Shown here piece after piece: positions 18,426-27,785 of a stretch of 64,000 bases of DNA; positions within the stretch are counted from its first letter, which is position 1, and every line of letters begins with the position of its first letter. A model generated the notes under the pieces. The model was not told the origin of the DNA. It saw only the letters and a list, made by a program, of their open reading frames with translations, and searched no databases. The stretch lies in assembly GCA_004524445.1 (NCBI GenBank), contig SDNP01000015.1, forward strand, positions 1 through 64,000, given 5' to 3'. A program made the translations under genes and the position numbers. This stretch comes from Candidatus Thorarchaeota archaeon (GTDB lineage Archaea; Asgardarchaeota; Thorarchaeia; Thorarchaeales; Thorarchaeaceae).

Positions 18426-19171
18426 TGCTCTTGAGAATAGCAAGAAGCCGTAATGGCGGGAAAATTACTCATTATGATTTGTATAAAGTACAAGATAGAC
18501 CGGGAATGACTATACTTGACGCTTTATTCCAGATACAAGATAAAATGGATCCCTCGTTGGCTTTTCGTTACTCCTGTCGAGGAGCAGTCTGCGGAACTTG
18601 TGCCATCCTAATCGACAAAGAGCCGCGACTTGCATGCAAAACGCAGTTAGCAAAAGTCAAAGAACTGAATCAGAGATTGCAGGAGTTTCCTGCACTAACA
18701 AGTTCTCCAAAGGGATGGAATCCCAAAGAAGAAATTCTCATTGAACCATTGCCAAACTTTCCAATTCTGAAAGACCTAGTTGTTGATTTGAAAAGGTTCT
18801 ACGACGCATTAGAAAAAATGAAGCTGTGGGCTAGTCCAGCTAAAGGCAACGAGCCCAGAACACAGAATCCAGCTGAACGCAAGGAGATTGAGAGGTATCT
18901 TCAGTGCATATTATGCGCGATTTGCGTTGCTTCATGCCCGATAAACGCTGAAAAGGAGGAATATCTTGGTCCTGCAGCCCTAGCTAAGGCTTGGAGATTT
19001 GCTGAGGATAGTAGAACATCAAATAGGGGGCATTATCTTGATGCGGCCGCCAGCAACAACGGGGCTGCACTCTGCGAGCTTATTATGAACTGCGTAAAGG
19101 CGTGTCCAAAGGGAGTGGCGCCTGGTGGTGCCATCAGAAAGATAAAGAAAGAGCTTGGGCAAATAGACTGA
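18425..19171 (+). CDS. sdhB: Succinate dehydrogenase/fumarate reductase iron-sulfur subunit
   Basis: A 248-residue electron-transfer subunit. An N-terminal plant-type 2Fe-2S site is seen as YSCRGAVCGTCAILIDKEP followed by LACKTQ; a 4Fe-4S site reads CILCAICVASCPI near residue 160; the third cluster region reads NCVKACPKGV near the C-terminus. No CCG domain is attached, so it is not a TfrB-type thiol:fumarate reductase. The start overlaps the sdhA stop. The next gene is on the other strand, 5 bases away, so the operon ends here without SdhC or SdhD. Confidence 0.95.
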   Translation: MLLRIARSRNGGKITHYDLYKVQDRPGMTILDALFQIQDKMDPSLAFRYSCRGAVCGTCAILIDKEPRLACKTQLAKVKELNQRLQEFPALTSSPKGWNPKEEILIEPLPNFPILKDLVVDLKRFYDALEKMKLWASPAKGNEPRTQNPAERKEIERYLQCILCAICVASCPINAEKEEYLGPAALAKAWRFAEDSRTSNRGHYLDAAASNNGAALCELIMNCVKACPKGVAPGGAIRKIKKELGQID

Positions 19172-19176
19172 GTACT

Positions 19177-19665
19177 CTAAGTCATATTTTCGATTGCATC
19201 CTTCGCTCTCCGGAGAGTCAGAGCCACCTGTCCTGCATGATGGACTGTGTGAAATCCGCCCATTACGCGCAGAATTGTTTCAACGGTTCCTTCACGTAAT
19301 CGTGCAGGAGGCGGCAGGGTTGTTCTCTCCGCCATCATTGAGTCATCCAATTTTGTACATAACTGCTTGAACAAATCATATGCGGAATTAATCGGGAAGG
19401 CGAAACTCTCGTAATCACTTTGGTCTGATGGTTCATCCATTTCCTCCAGCCGTATTCCATAATCATCGGCAATTTTTGAGCAGACAATTGAAACGGTCCA
19501 TGAGATATGTTCTAGTATTTCTGAAACGGATCTTCCTCCGTCAGGGGGTTCCCAGCTGAGAAGTGTAATATCATCCATTAGCTGTGATAATAACCAATTA
19601 CGGGCACCCAAGCCAAGACGTAGCAAATTTCCACGTAGCCCAACAAGATGATTTTCTTCTGGCAA
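19177..19665 (-). CDS. DinB/YfiT-like metal-binding four-helix protein
   Basis: This 162-residue protein has the DinB superfamily pattern: an early helix with SEILEHISW and a late helix with FHTVHHAGQVALTLRRAK, which together supply three histidines for a divalent metal. Family members include mycothiol- and bacillithiol-dependent transferases and many proteins without assigned reaction. The gene ends 5 bases from the convergent end of sdhB and shares its direction with the cation transporter gene upstream (48-base gap). The physiological substrate cannot be inferred. Confidence 0.75.
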   Translation of the reverse strand: MPEENHLVGLRGNLLRLGLGARNWLLSQLMDDITLLSWEPPDGGRSVSEILEHISWTVSIVCSKIADDYGIRLEEMDEPSDQSDYESFAFPINSAYDLFKQLCTKLDDSMMAERTTLPPPARLREGTVETILRVMGGFHTVHHAGQVALTLRRAKDAIENMT

Positions 19666-19713
19666 AGATTATGCCTCCAGGATTATACAACTTGTAGTGA
19701 GTAAATTAGACCT

Positions 19714-21024
19714 TCACTGTTTCCGTTTATGCTTTTTCCCCGGTTCTGACGGATTCTCAAAAGGTGAGAGGGAATCAGAATATGCCAACTTGACTACCTC
19801 CTCGAGACTACGGTTTCCCTCTGGATACTCAAGAATAGTTACAAGCTCGCCCATTAGGATGCCAAAGGGCCCCGCGCCTATTTCGCGAGTCACAAGTATT
19901 TCTGCATCTTGGTCTAGAATTAGCTGTGCAGTTTCAATACCGCGCTTTGAATCAGCTGATACTCCGGGATTTTCAATGGCGGTCGGGTTTTCCAGTGTTC
20001 CATCTGAAACATCAACAAAGAGGATATAGGGTGCTCTGGCGAAATGTGGGCTCACCTCAGAGAAGAGTCCATTATCCTCTGAAACCGGCACCGCAATCCT
20101 ATTTCCTTTTCGGGTTGCGGGATCTATATGGATGGTGATGGATTCAAGCTCAGGTTCAGCATCGCAGACTCGTTTATCAACAATGTTTGAGATGCGATGT
20201 GCATGTTCGAGGGGGAGGTCTTTCCTGACGGAGATATGCATCTCACCAAATAAGACAGCACCAGCCCTCCGCAATCTCACATCATGGACACCCATAACGC
20301 CCTCAACACCACGTGCGACTTCACGAATTCGTTTCACATTTTCAAGATCCACCGCTGCATCCATAAGTGAAAAAATGGCATCCTTTGCCAATTGGGCACC
20401 TTCCTTCAGGATATAGGCACCAATGGCGATTGCGACAAGAATTTCAACATGAGGGAATCCTGCTGCAGAGAAGAATATTCCTGCAAATGCAATCACTCCT
20501 GCCCAGACATCAGCCAAAGAGTGCGCGCCATCTGCAATAAGCGCCCGACTTCCAATTTCCTCCCCCACGTTCCGCTTATAGCGACCAATAAGAAAATACA
20601 CTGCAGCGGATGTTGCTGCTGCTACCAAAGGCAACAATGCTTGTCGAATTGGTTCAGGATTGAAAATGCTGAAAATTGACTCCCATATGATACTTAGACC
20701 GGTTAGGGAAACCATGGCTGCAACAATTAGAGATGCGATGGTTTCAGCGCGATAATAGCCGAAGGGAAATTTCTTATCGGGGTCACGGTTAGCAAGTTTC
20801 AACCCAGACCAAACAAGCGCTGATGCTAATATGTCAGAGAAAGAGTTCACAGCATCAGCCTGTAGAGCAACGCTACCGTAGATCAACCCAACTGAGCCCT
20901 TCAAGATTGTTAGAAATACCATTAATATGGCAGAAATCATGGCAACCGTTCTGCCCTTATCGAACTCAGATGACGGTCGTCTTCGTCCCCCTTTGTCAAC
21001 TGCCATTGCAATCACTAATTCCAC
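19714..21024 (-). CDS. Cation diffusion facilitator transporter fused to a NifX/NafY-like domain
   Basis: The 436-residue protein is a CDF-family divalent-metal exporter (about residues 25-310) with transmembrane helices and the two metal-site signatures DAVNSFSDILAS and DGAHSLADVWAGV. A cytoplasmic alpha/beta domain follows (VEGVMGVHDVRLRRAG). Residues about 320-425 (RIAVPVSEDNGLFSEVSPHF through EILVTREIGAGPFGIL) form a dinitrogenase iron-molybdenum cofactor-binding domain, a fusion seen in other archaeal and bacterial CDF proteins. The tail is basic. GTG at 21024 has AGGAG 7 bases upstream; a later ATG at 21006 is possible. The appended domain may bind metal or a metal cofactor, which is inference. 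Confidence 0.9.
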   Translation of the reverse strand: MELVIAMAVDKGGRRRPSSEFDKGRTVAMISAILMVFLTILKGSVGLIYGSVALQADAVNSFSDILASALVWSGLKLANRDPDKKFPFGYYRAETIASLIVAAMVSLTGLSIIWESIFSIFNPEPIRQALLPLVAAATSAAVYFLIGRYKRNVGEEIGSRALIADGAHSLADVWAGVIAFAGIFFSAAGFPHVEILVAIAIGAYILKEGAQLAKDAIFSLMDAAVDLENVKRIREVARGVEGVMGVHDVRLRRAGAVLFGEMHISVRKDLPLEHAHRISNIVDKRVCDAEPELESITIHIDPATRKGNRIAVPVSEDNGLFSEVSPHFARAPYILFVDVSDGTLENPTAIENPGVSADSKRGIETAQLILDQDAEILVTREIGAGPFGILMGELVTILEYPEGNRSLEEVVKLAYSDSLSPFENPSEPGKKHKRKQ

Positions 21025-21093
21025 AAATAATCTCCTAGTTGAATGTTACCATGATTGCAGTCCCAGAAGCGAAGAATTTCCAAACATCTCAAT

Positions 21094-22152
21094 TTATGAA
21101 TCTACAATCTCGTACATCCATGGGGAGTCTTTTTCATCATCACTATTTTGAATGTCTAGGAGTTGTTTTTGAAGGATATCGATAGCCAATTCTGAGATGT
21201 CACTAACTACCCAGCGGCGTTTCATTAGTTCAGCTGCAACAGCGGTAGTTCCAGAGCCAACAAAGAAGTCGGCAATAATATCTTCTTCATCAGTAGAACT
21301 CTCAATTATCCGCTTCAACAGAGCACGCGGCTTTTGGGTTGTGAAGCCAGTGTACTCTGCAGAAGCGCCCTGTACTGGAGGAATATCTAGCCATAGGTCA
21401 GATACTGGAATTCCTTTTACATCAGCCAAATACTGTTTCTTTGAATACCGTCCGTTTCGACTCGTGTAGATAATGCCTTCATTCCACCACTTGTCCAAAG
21501 TTTCCTTCCTATATAGATAAGGGGCCGTTCTTCCTCTCCACTCGAACTGTTTTCTGTTCTGGGTTCGCTGAATCCCATGTGCTTCGATCTCAATTAGGCG
21601 AAACCTTCCTCTTTCATCTTCATAGCTATAGGGACGAAGAGCACGCTTATCATGAGGACGATATATTATCTTGGCCTCAAATTCTTCCGCATTGTTGGCA
21701 TAGAGAAGGATAACATCATGTTGAGAACCAAATCCATGACTTTGCGCTTTTGGGCTATTTGTCCTCTTCCAGATAATTTGATTTACAAAATTCTCATATC
21801 CAAAGATTCTATCGAGCATAACCTTAGCGTAATGCATTACGTGTGAATCAAGATGGAGCCAAAAGGAACCATCCTCAGTAAGCAGGGGCTTCATTGCTTC
21901 AATACGTTCGTTCATGAAGGATAAGTACGCCTCTAACCCCCCATCCCATACATCAGAGTATGAATCATACTCAGTTAGGGATGCAGCATTCTTCCCGCTC
22001 GCGACCCCCTTTTTCTTTATCGTATAATCTTGACCAGAAAAGAAAGGAGGATCAATATAGATTGCTTTAATTTTTGATTGCAGTTCAGTGCCAAGACTTT
22101 CAATGGCCTCAAGGCAATCTCCTAGGAATATCTTGTTCTTCCATGAGGACAT
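21094..22152 (-). CDS. Solitary DNA methyltransferase (N6-adenine/N4-cytosine type, beta order)
   Basis: A 352-residue SAM-dependent DNA methyltransferase. The catalytic motif IYIDPPFFSGQDY (DPPF, residues about 33-45) comes before the SAM-binding FFVGSGTTAVAAELMKRRW near the C-terminus, the motif order of beta-class amino-methyltransferases including type III Mod-like enzymes. A target-recognition region lies between them (about residues 110-260). No restriction endonuclease gene is adjacent. I chose ATG 22152 (MSSWKNKIFLGDC); a GTG at 22182 in frame would add ten hydrophobic residues. Confidence 0.88.
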   Translation of the reverse strand: MSSWKNKIFLGDCLEAIESLGTELQSKIKAIYIDPPFFSGQDYTIKKKGVASGKNAASLTEYDSYSDVWDGGLEAYLSFMNERIEAMKPLLTEDGSFWLHLDSHVMHYAKVMLDRIFGYENFVNQIIWKRTNSPKAQSHGFGSQHDVILLYANNAEEFEAKIIYRPHDKRALRPYSYEDERGRFRLIEIEAHGIQRTQNRKQFEWRGRTAPYLYRKETLDKWWNEGIIYTSRNGRYSKKQYLADVKGIPVSDLWLDIPPVQGASAEYTGFTTQKPRALLKRIIESSTDEEDIIADFFVGSGTTAVAAELMKRRWVVSDISELAIDILQKQLLDIQNSDDEKDSPWMYEIVDS

Positions 22153-22271
22153 AATCAGTATAGATGATACAATCCTTATCACTCCTTACATTATCCAATC
22201 ATCCATTGAAATTATCCGACACCAATATTAGAGACGATACAACCTAGAGAATCGCTTGGAGGATTAAATAA

Positions 22272-24977
22272 TTGCAGAAATACCAAGTGCCAATTGTTGC
22301 AATGATTGTTTCCATCCTTGTGTTACCAGGTGCAGTAATGGCACTGGTGGTAGTTGGACCGATTTCTCCCCAACAGGCTCCAAATCCTGTTAAAGTTGCC
22401 GTAGTAGGTAGCACCAGAGGCCAGGCGATCGTCAGCTCGCTCGAAATTGACCAGTCATCAATTTCTCTGACTCTGGCAGATAGCATTTTCGATGCCATTT
22501 CGGCAGGGCCTGATGTAATTGTCATAATTGATTCGCCCATTGTGGCTGGAGATCTTACAATTCTAAGCCCATACGTTGATGGAGGTGGTGGGCTTCTTAT
22601 CCTCTCTGGAGCTGAAATGACCGCCACTGGTACTGGTTTTTCCGAACTCTCAATAACAGAGTCAAATGATCTCCGAGCTAGCCAAGATAATGCAGGTGTC
22701 GTTACACGCATGTTGGAAGTGGAGCATCCGTTATTGAGCATTGATTGGTCATCCGCCCCAGCATCTGAGAAAATCACAATCCTCCCAGAGCTATCTGATT
22801 CGTCTACGATTCTTCTTGCCAATGACACGGGCTTCGGTACAGCAGGTGCACCACTGCTCGTACATACGGAATATGGCTCTGGAGATATACTGGTCTACAC
22901 ACCTTGGTTGACAGTAAATGAAACAGCTGAAGTAGAACAAACAAACTATGAACTAATCTTATGGCCCTACTTCAACTATTTCCTGTATTCGTCATCAGTC
23001 TATCTTGGCGGAGAAACGCCCTATACATACGCGGAGTGGGAATACTCGCCTGTTCCGCACTATGAGCAACAGTTGATCATCGGGATTATAGTTCTGGTGA
23101 TAGGTATTACCACAGTTTCGGCCTATAGAACCATGAGAAAACGCTCGAAGAAACGGAGGGAGGTTCTTACTGAAATAGAAAAAGCAGAACTCCTCGTTGA
23201 AACCACTGAAGAAGTCGATGAGTGGGAAGAAATTGGCATGCATCGGCAACTTGGTGGATTTCTAATACAGCTATTCGCAACGCTATTGATAATTATCCCA
23301 AGAGTTGTCCTCTCGATTATGATCTACCCTCGTTTCGTGATGCCCTTCCCACAAGCAGCAGGTTGGTTCTCCTTCAGTGTTAACTTATTCCTTGGTCTTT
23401 GGGTATTGTTTGACTTGGGTACCAGTGTGGCTCTTGCGAAGTACTTTGCAGAGTATAGGGTGTCACAGCCAGAAGAGGCAGTCAAGTATGCTCAAATCTT
23501 CGTATGGTTTCAGTGCCTGACTGGCATGGTGCAAATCACATTGGTTGCATTTGTTGGCTCCATATTATTCCCTCACACATATCTGGCGCACTTATCTTAC
23601 GTATTCATAGCCCATTCGCTATTCCAATTCCCAGGCTTCACCCTTCTCTTTATTCATGTCTTTCGGGGAATGAACAGGATAGACCTGCAACAAATCACTA
23701 GTATTCTCTATTATGCCGTGTTCAATATCCTAGGTCCATACGTCATGATACTGGTCTTCCGTTGGTGGGGCAGCCAAAATCCCATCTTTGGGGAGGCACT
23801 AGGAGGTGCGATAGGACAAGCAGTTGGGTCATACCTAACAGAATGGATGACATTTGGAGTTTCGCTCTATCTGTTTAAGAGACTGGGCTTTAATGCTAGC
23901 ACGTTGTTCAGAGTCGATTTTGGGAGGGACCAAATCAAAAAGGCAATGAAATTTGGTGCCAAATGGACAGTCGGGGCGGCAACCGTGCCCCTTGTTTGGT
24001 TCTTTCAAATGATTCTAGTTAGCACCAATTTACTCAATTGGTCAGCGCTACAGGGACAATACCAGCTCGCATGGGACCTTGCAATAATGGTTTCAGTAGT
24101 CGGGTTGTTCATGGAGGGGATGCTTGGAGGTATCTCTGAAGCTTACTCTCATGCAAAAGAAAAGCTAACCGAATTGTATACAGCACAAGGTCTCAAATAT
24201 GGGGCTTTCTTTGTCTTCTGGCTTATTTCCGTATTAGCTGCAGTTGGCCCAAGAGCAATCCTTGGCGCGGCAGGTGAAAATTGGGCATATGCAGCGTACT
24301 TGCTTTGGTTCTTTCTGCTATTCCAACTGATGGGCTTTTGGAGCTGGCTTGGTGACTGGATGTTTGCTGGAGCAGAAAAAACAGGACTTGCTGCAGCAGT
24401 GTGGATTCTGGAGCAATCTGTGAGGGCAATAGGAATGGCGTATTTTGTCATTACTGAACCAGTTATCTATGGCATATACCTGGGGGGAATGCCCGGAATC
24501 ATAATCGGCTATTGCATTGGACTCTTTGTGAAGGATATTGTGGCATGGATCATAATTAGACGGAAAATCGCTGCACCGAAATTCTATACATGGCAGAGCT
24601 ACATCGGCCCAGCGTTAGCAGCTATTATGAATTACTTGATTCTGGAAATCCTATCAAGACTCATCTGGGGCGGAGTGAATGATATCATCACCTCGGCCTT
24701 GCTCTTCTTCATAGGCACATTGCCATCTCTATACATCTATTCGTTCATAAGCGGACTAACAGGAACCTGGGATGAGAGAACGCTCTCTGAGTTTAAGCGA
24801 GCCTCTGAGATGGTAAGGGCACGAGGACTGGGATGGTTGTCTCGACGATTCTATGGATCCATAGCGTTGGGTGCAGCAATATCTCCACTCCACGACAGAT
24901 ATCCAATAGATATCTATGACGACGCAATGGCAGAAGCCAAAGAACTCACTAAGGAGAAAAAAGAGCTGGTCATCTAA
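22272..24977 (+). CDS. 901-residue membrane protein: GATase-like ectodomain plus flippase-like polytopic domain
   Basis: The protein starts with a signal-anchor (VPIVAMIVSILVLPGAVMAL). Residues about 35-240 form an extracytoplasmic alpha/beta domain (VKVAVVGSTRGQAIVSSL, DVIVIIDSPIVAGD, LSPYVDGGGGLLILSGAE, GSGDILVYTPW) resembling the class I glutamine-amidotransferase-like DUF4350/GIFT fold. One transmembrane helix follows (QLIIGIIVLVIGITTVSAY), then a basic/acidic cytosolic linker. From about residue 325 the protein has roughly a dozen hydrophobic segments whose spacing recalls MOP-superfamily exporters (MATE/polysaccharide flippases). The TTG start has GGAGG 9 bases upstream. The substrate is unknown; export of a lipid-linked glycan is a guess. 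Confidence 0.65.
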   Translation: MQKYQVPIVAMIVSILVLPGAVMALVVVGPISPQQAPNPVKVAVVGSTRGQAIVSSLEIDQSSISLTLADSIFDAISAGPDVIVIIDSPIVAGDLTILSPYVDGGGGLLILSGAEMTATGTGFSELSITESNDLRASQDNAGVVTRMLEVEHPLLSIDWSSAPASEKITILPELSDSSTILLANDTGFGTAGAPLLVHTEYGSGDILVYTPWLTVNETAEVEQTNYELILWPYFNYFLYSSSVYLGGETPYTYAEWEYSPVPHYEQQLIIGIIVLVIGITTVSAYRTMRKRSKKRREVLTEIEKAELLVETTEEVDEWEEIGMHRQLGGFLIQLFATLLIIIPRVVLSIMIYPRFVMPFPQAAGWFSFSVNLFLGLWVLFDLGTSVALAKYFAEYRVSQPEEAVKYAQIFVWFQCLTGMVQITLVAFVGSILFPHTYLAHLSYVFIAHSLFQFPGFTLLFIHVFRGMNRIDLQQITSILYYAVFNILGPYVMILVFRWWGSQNPIFGEALGGAIGQAVGSYLTEWMTFGVSLYLFKRLGFNASTLFRVDFGRDQIKKAMKFGAKWTVGAATVPLVWFFQMILVSTNLLNWSALQGQYQLAWDLAIMVSVVGLFMEGMLGGISEAYSHAKEKLTELYTAQGLKYGAFFVFWLISVLAAVGPRAILGAAGENWAYAAYLLWFFLLFQLMGFWSWLGDWMFAGAEKTGLAAAVWILEQSVRAIGMAYFVITEPVIYGIYLGGMPGIIIGYCIGLFVKDIVAWIIIRRKIAAPKFYTWQSYIGPALAAIMNYLILEILSRLIWGGVNDIITSALLFFIGTLPSLYIYSFISGLTGTWDERTLSEFKRASEMVRARGLGWLSRRFYGSIALGAAISPLHDRYPIDIYDDAMAEAKELTKEKKELVI

Positions 24978-25072
24978 GAGCAGAAGAAGGAAAAATGGAT
25001 TCCAATTTCACCTATGGTGGAACCCAACCGGCAAGTTAATTGCAGCTAGAGAGTGTGATATCTTACTGAGAT

Positions 25073-25321
25073 TCAAAAATCCATATCGTCGAGGACTTCT
25101 TCGCCTGTTTGATCAATTTCTGCCTCTTTTTCTGCAACCTCTTGTTTAACCAAACGTACGAGATAACCAGCAATCCTGTTCCGAACAGTCTTTGTTTGGA
25201 CATCAGTATATTGTTCAACGAGTCGTTTGTTCGTTTCAAAATCATCGGTAAACTCGTCAGGATAGTACTGCATCAATCGCCTTGCAGCAGCCTTAATGTA
25301 GGTCGGTCTAATACTTCCCAA
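25073..25321 (-). CDS. rps17e: 30S ribosomal protein S17e
   Basis: The 82-residue protein starts MGSIRPTYIKAAARRLMQ and contains TDDFETNKRLVEQYTDVQ and KTVRNRIAGYLVRLVKQE, all characteristic of archaeal/eukaryotic S17e. The acidic C-terminal tail is about 15 residues longer than the conserved core. The start is a TTG with a GGTGG-type site 7 bases upstream. It is divergent from the DNA ligase gene and shares a TATA-like element with it. Confidence 0.93.
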   Translation of the reverse strand: MGSIRPTYIKAAARRLMQYYPDEFTDDFETNKRLVEQYTDVQTKTVRNRIAGYLVRLVKQEVAEKEAEIDQTGEEVLDDMDF

Positions 25322-25371
25322 TTGTTATCCACCATCAAATCTGTTCGGTTTTGTGGAGCGGCTCGACTGCG

Positions 25372-25379
25372 TTTATAAA
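25372..25379. promoter_or_regulatory. Shared TATA-like element between S17e and DNA ligase
   Basis: TTTATAAA is a perfect palindrome, so it can act in both directions. It lies about 40 bases before the GTG of the ligase and about 50 bases before the TTG of S17e, suitable distances for archaeal promoters with short leaders. Confidence 0.5.
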
Positions 25380-25416
25380 GCATGTGGTTACTCCGTCCTA
25401 AAGTGGTGCTCTCGCA

Positions 25417-27180
25417 GTGCTCTATCGATACTTAGCAGATGCATATGACGCTATTGAATCAGTTTCATCCTCTCTAGAGAAGATTGACATATTCTCGAAG
25501 CTGCTAACAGAAGCAACTGCTGACGAAATTGAGAAGATTATTCCGCTGACGATTGGGAAACTACATCCGGACTGGCAAGGTCTCCCTGAGATTGGAATAG
25601 CAGAGAAAATGGCAATTCAAGTGATTGCGCAAGCGGCTTCTTCAACAGAATCAGCTGTGAAAGACAGGCTAAGAAGGATTGGAGACATTGGATCCGTTGC
25701 AGAAGAGCTTCTGGAGTCAGGGAGCCAAACGACACTTGCACCGGAGGAACTCACAGTAACCGGGGTATATGTGACGCTAGATGAAATTGCAGAAGAGAGT
25801 GGCACGGGGAGCGCCAGAGTGAAAATGTCCAGATTGATTGGATTGCTATCTGATGCAGAACCGCTCGAGGCGAGATACATTCTAAGAACAATCACCGGTT
25901 CACTTCGATTGGGTTTAAGCGAGATGGGTATCCTTGACTCGCTTGCTTTAGCTTTTACTGGTACTCGTGAAACCAGACCGGATATCGAGAGAGCCTTCAA
26001 TATGTGTAGTGACCTAGCACGTGTGGCCAAGCTTCTACACTCTGAAGACCTGACTGCAATTAGGGAATTGGGACCGCAAGTCGGGACACCCATTAGAATG
26101 ATGGCTGCCAAAAAACTCACAACAGCTGAAGAAATATTGGAGAAGGCAGGTGGCAAAGCCCTTGTGGAAGTCAAATACGATGGGGAGAGAATCCAAGCGC
26201 ATCGGAAAGGTAATCGAATTGTGCTATTTTCCAGAAGGCAAGAAGAAATAACACACCAGTACCCAGATGTAGTGCAATATATCACAGAAGGAATTACAGC
26301 TGATTCTTGCATAATCGAGGGTGAATGTATAGCCATTGACCCACACACAGGAAAAACGCGCCCATTCCAGGAGCTGATGAGACGCAGGAGAAAGACGGAC
26401 ATTCGAGAAATCAGTGAAGAAATACCTGTTGCCTTCAGGGCGTTTGACCTTTTACTTCTGAATGGTGACGACCTTACTAGTAAGCCGATCCTGACACGTC
26501 GTAATCATCTGGAGAGCATCACGGTTTCTAATGAGAACATATCGCTTACAGAGGGTGAGGTAACTGATGATTTCAAGAGGTTGCAGGAACTTTTTGAAAA
26601 TTCTTTGAAATCGGGCAATGAAGGAGTAATTGCAAAGGCTGTACATGATGATGCAGTATATCAAGCTGGTTCTCGGTCGTGGCTTTGGATCAAGTTGAAG
26701 CCGTCATACACAGATACATTTACGGACTCAGTAGATTTGGTTGTAGTTGGAGCGCTACATGGGAGGGGTAAGCGGACAGGAGTGTATGGAACAATTGTGG
26801 CATCAGCCTATGATGAAGAACACGATACATTTCCAACGGTATGCAAGATAGGAACCGGTTTCACTGATGAGATGCTAGCAGAGTTCAAAGAGCGTCTTGA
26901 TGTATTGCGACTTGAGAGTCCGAGTCCCAAAGTCCTAGCAGACATTCAGGCAGACATATGGTTTGAGCCAAAAGAGGTAATAGAGGTGATTGGTGATGAG
27001 ATGACTCTGAGCCCAATTCATCTTGCGGGAAAGGATAGACTGAGAGAGGGAGGATTGGCCATACGATTTCCACGTTTCACTGGAAGATGGAGGGATGACA
27101 AATCCCCCACTCAAGCAACTACAGTGGGCGAGCTCATTGAGTTATTCCAATCCCAACATGCAAGAAAAGGTCATGAGTAA
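25417..27180 (+). CDS. lig: ATP-dependent DNA ligase
   Basis: The 587-residue replicative ligase has the archaeal N-terminal DNA-binding domain (about 1-210), the nucleotidyltransferase domain with the adenylated lysine at about residue 253 in ALVEVKYDGERIQAH, and an OB domain with WIKLKPSY and the terminal IRFPRFTGRWRDDKSP. These are standard ligase I-type motifs (I, III, IV, V, VI). The GTG at 25417 has no strong ribosome site and may be leaderless given the TATA-like box upstream. Length is normal. Confidence 0.96.
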   Translation: MLYRYLADAYDAIESVSSSLEKIDIFSKLLTEATADEIEKIIPLTIGKLHPDWQGLPEIGIAEKMAIQVIAQAASSTESAVKDRLRRIGDIGSVAEELLESGSQTTLAPEELTVTGVYVTLDEIAEESGTGSARVKMSRLIGLLSDAEPLEARYILRTITGSLRLGLSEMGILDSLALAFTGTRETRPDIERAFNMCSDLARVAKLLHSEDLTAIRELGPQVGTPIRMMAAKKLTTAEEILEKAGGKALVEVKYDGERIQAHRKGNRIVLFSRRQEEITHQYPDVVQYITEGITADSCIIEGECIAIDPHTGKTRPFQELMRRRRKTDIREISEEIPVAFRAFDLLLLNGDDLTSKPILTRRNHLESITVSNENISLTEGEVTDDFKRLQELFENSLKSGNEGVIAKAVHDDAVYQAGSRSWLWIKLKPSYTDTFTDSVDLVVVGALHGRGKRTGVYGTIVASAYDEEHDTFPTVCKIGTGFTDEMLAEFKERLDVLRLESPSPKVLADIQADIWFEPKEVIEVIGDEMTLSPIHLAGKDRLREGGLAIRFPRFTGRWRDDKSPTQATTVGELIELFQSQHARKGHE

Positions 27181-27230
27181 GACACAAATTTGAATGAGTT
27201 CTGTTTTAGTAACGTAAGATGTGATAATGG

Positions 27231-27689
27231 ATGCACAGTATTCGTGTGGACGATCGGAAACTAAGATTCAGTGCGGCGCATTTTGTACAGGGAACGGATT
27301 ATTGCGAAAGCCTTCATGGTCATAACTACCAAGTGTCTATCACCATAACTGGAGAGTTAGATTCATACGGGATGGTGCTCGATTTTGGAGTTGTGAAGAA
27401 GCAGGTCAAAGAAATATGCGATACTCTGGACCACATGATACTACTGCCAGGAAGCTCGGATGTGATCAACATTACGTCGGGAACAGACGAAATAGAAGTG
27501 AATATCGATGATAAGCGGTATGTCTTTCCTTCAGAGGATTGTTTGATCCTTCCAATACCAGCAACTACCGCCGAGTTACTTGCAGAATATGTAGCCTCAA
27601 ACCTAGATTTGCCAAACAAATATCAAACCAAAATATGTGTCAGTGAAAGCGAGGGAAGCAGCGGATGCTTTTACTCCGAGCCCACATGA
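27231..27689 (+). CDS. 6-pyruvoyl-tetrahydropterin synthase/QueD family protein
   Basis: A 152-residue protein with the family hallmarks: RFSAAHF (first zinc His), CESLHGHNYQVSI (catalytic-type Cys and two zinc His), MVLDFGVVK, TLDHMILLP and a late ESEGSSGCFY. These residues build the zinc site and the pterin-binding pocket. Possible products are 6-carboxytetrahydropterin (QueD, archaeosine/queuosine precursor) or 6-hydroxymethyl-dihydropterin (PTPS-III type). The downstream GTP cyclohydrolase makes the substrate, so the pair forms the first steps of a deazapurine or pterin pathway. The family-specific variant is not certain. Confidence 0.88.
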   Translation: MHSIRVDDRKLRFSAAHFVQGTDYCESLHGHNYQVSITITGELDSYGMVLDFGVVKKQVKEICDTLDHMILLPGSSDVINITSGTDEIEVNIDDKRYVFPSEDCLILPIPATTAELLAEYVASNLDLPNKYQTKICVSESEGSSGCFYSEPT

Positions 27690-27785
27690 AATCTAGCCCG
27701 ATATCGCAAAGCTAAAAGGCGATTCATTCACCGCCTCTTAACAACAGCTTACACGTTTTCGTGAACGCCTTAGGAGATACAGAAA

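Noticed and set aside
21094..22152. Restriction-modification system
   Set aside because: Only the methyltransferase is present; flanking genes are a CDF transporter and a membrane protein.
25617..26402. 261-residue minus-strand frame
   Set aside because: Antisense to DNA ligase in a frame kept open by codon bias; no domain features.
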